Shown one piece after another: positions 62,216-64,000 of a stretch of 64,000 nt of DNA. Below the pieces are notes generated by a model. The model worked only from the letters and a program-made list of their open reading frames with translations, was not told the DNA's origin and did no database searches. Source of the DNA: Lithospermum erythrorhizon (taxonomy: Eukaryota > Streptophyta > Magnoliopsida > Boraginales > Boraginaceae); contig JADFUC010000018.1 of assembly GCA_019722365.1 (NCBI GenBank), forward strand, positions 1-64,000, given 5' to 3'. The position numbers were made by a program, and so were the translations under genes. Positions within the stretch are counted from its first letter, which is position 1. Each line of letters starts with the position of its first letter.

Positions 62216-62279
62216 CGGCGATCCGTAAACAACTAATGGCGGCCTACCGAAACCACCCAAAGGAAACTAAGCAGTACAA

Positions 62280-63840
62280 GCCCAACCTGCTACGTGAGCG
62301 ATTTGCGGGTATCGACTCCTCGTATGTATCATCCTCGCGCTCCAAAGTCGCTTCTTCCACACGTTGATTCCTCCTGAAACTTTCCACTAAGGCGCTTGTT
62401 TCTCAATCCTTTTCTTCGGTCAAGAATCCTCACCGAGCTTCTCTCACCAGGTGAGATCCTCTTGAAGTTCCACGATTACCGAGCTAAAATGTGAGACTCG
62501 TCAGGATATACTTCCTCGAGCGAACCACGCTGGAAGACATTGTGAATTCTATCGATGCGGGAAGCGGCGCCAAGCGATAGCCACGGATCGACTTTCCGCA
62601 GATCTCGGCGGTCGATATAACGAGGACTGACTTTTGCTCCTCCCCAGATACATCGCCGCTTCCACGGAGATCTTCAAGAACACCACGGTCCTGACCTCGA
62701 AGATAAGTCTACCCGACGATCGGCATATATACATGCATCTGGTTGTATTCGGATGTTATTGTATCAACGATGCGGCTCCAGCGATCTCGACCAACTTCGG
62801 AACCATTTACGCTTCTTCTCTCCCGCCTCGTTTCGACAAAATGGGTCGACACTTCCGCCCATCTGATGCCTCAAGGTGCCATCTCGATGCTAGCGTGAAA
62901 TTTGTATAAAGCGAACTCCGTCTTGGGCAACTCGTCGTCCCAAACTCAGGAAGGAAAACTCGAGAACCTGAGCACAAAGCATAATCCTCCAGATATACGA
63001 ATTGTCTCACCAGTTGTCCATTCTATCTGGGATGAAAAGATGTACTGACTCCAGCACAGTCCCCCGATGCCTCACGAGAAATCCCTCGAGAATCTCGAAG
63101 TTAATCTTGCGTGTGATGCGAAGCTTGACCGATCTTTGGGATCATTGCAACCTCCTGTCGATCAACTTAAGTCTCGGCAACACCGTACCCGGCCAGTGAT
63201 GGTCAATAGGTAGAAATGAGCGACTTCGGCCCGGCTATCCACAATCACCCGAGATCCATGCATTTCGCATGAAAGCGACCTAGGAAGCCCAATCTGAAGT
63301 CCATGGTAATATTCTCGCGTCAGCTTTCCCGGGGGCGGAAAATTGCAGCAATCCCATGGATGTATGCTCCGCGCTGGCGCAGCGACAAAGCGAACACTTT
63401 GCCCACGAACTTCTGCGATTTCTCTCGCCGTTTCCAATACGTCGTCAACCTGAATCCACGTACATATTTGTACTTTACGAGGATGCGTGCTATATAAGCA
63501 TTCTGCGCCGTGAAATCTCTTTCTTGACTCAGCGGAATCTGATTACCGTAACACCGTCCGTCACCAAAGGCTCCACTCTGTGCCGTGAAATCTACTCCGT
63601 CTGAATTCACTTGACACCACTGCGTGTGCGGTAGCCTGCAAATGCTGGCTGGCTACTGACTCCAAGATCACGATCAAAGAATGCAATTCGAACACTTGCG
63701 CTGAGCCAATAACTCACCATTGCTGACCTCGAAGCTCGACCCAATTCTTCGTCTCCTTTGACTCTTCGCGCTTCCTTCCAGACTCGAGAGAATACGTCTG
63801 GCATTCCACTTCCCGGGTGATACTCGATAGATAGCATCGT
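62280..63840 (-). pseudogene. Chromovirus integrase / RNase H remnant, copy 2
   Basis: Minus-strand landmarks in gene order: LSIEYHPGSG near 63830 (family 'IEYHPGKAN' at the end of RNase H), KYVRGFRLTTYW near 63460 (zinc-finger region), GRKCRPIL near 62845 (family 'YGRKCRTPL' in the late integrase core), and a GYRLAPLP block near 62560 (family 'YRLALP', C-terminal domain). The chromodomain would lie at 62290-62470 but is poorly kept. Frames change between every block, so it is not functional as written. Confidence 0.7.
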
Positions 63841-64000
63841 GATCAGCGATGAACTCCGTCCATCTCCTGCGCCTCGAATTCGAGGTCTGCGTCGGTACTT
63901 GTTTTTGTGATAAGTGAAAATACGGCGTAACCCATTACAAGTAATGCCTCAGCGTAGAGCGATGCAAAAACAATCGTTACTGACTCGAGATCATGGGTCG

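Larger units (their letters stand above)
59750..64000 (-). mobile_element. Second chromovirus copy, 3' half, runs off the window
   Basis: A minus-strand element. Its 3' LTR occupies about 59750-62180, and the internal region continues to the window end with chromodomain, integrase and RNase H traces. The internal DNA matches 6490-8160 of the first copy position by position, for example CCATGGTAATATTCTCGCGTC at 63300 and 7637. The 5' half lies beyond base 64000. As in the first copy, frames are broken. Confidence 0.75.

Overview
The window is nuclear DNA from a flowering plant, most likely a eudicot. The evidence is GT-AG introns, an 11-exon SERK receptor kinase, a PPR gene, an S1-type bZIP with its conserved upstream peptide, and a background of plant LTR retrotransposons, a hAT element, a Stowaway MITE and a tRNA-derived SINE. 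I could not fix the family or species from sequence alone.

Layout. 1-5.5 kb: two diverged copies of an LTR-like repeat. 5.5-13.4 kb: a decayed Ty3/gypsy chromovirus on the minus strand; its right LTR is split by a 2.2 kb LTR in the opposite orientation. 13.4-20 kb: a second decayed Ty3/gypsy element on the minus strand, of the Tat/Ogre type, with gag, protease, RT, RNase H and integrase recognisable in that order. 20.4-27.5 kb: a ZIP-family metal transporter gene (plus strand) with a long 5'UTR intron that contains an internal tandem duplication. 27.5-39 kb: intergenic DNA with a displaced copy of that intron repeat, a solo LTR, a small TRIM-like element and simple repeats. 39.1-43.1 kb: an S1 bZIP gene with a sucrose-control-type uORF, then a two-exon PPR gene, both plus strand. 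43.8-50.6 kb: a complete SERK1/2-type receptor kinase gene (minus strand) with a Stowaway MITE in an intron. 51-57 kb: a broken hAT element, another LTR of the chromovirus-related family carrying a 29-bp minisatellite, and GC-rich repeats. 59.7-64 kb: a second chromovirus copy on the minus strand that runs off the window.

The four host genes lie in a 30 kb island flanked on both sides by related retrotransposons. They are not an operon or pathway, and each has its own function: metal transport, sucrose-responsive transcription, organelle RNA metabolism, and brassinosteroid/immune co-receptor signalling. Their reading frames are clean. The transposon proteins can only be followed by changing frame every few dozen codons, although these regions remain rich in CG dinucleotides. 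This contrast may reflect uncorrected sequence error in repeats as well as decay.

Boundaries of repeats and mobile elements are estimates made by eye from internal similarity. Splice sites of the three intron-containing genes were placed by reading frame and GT-AG junctions.
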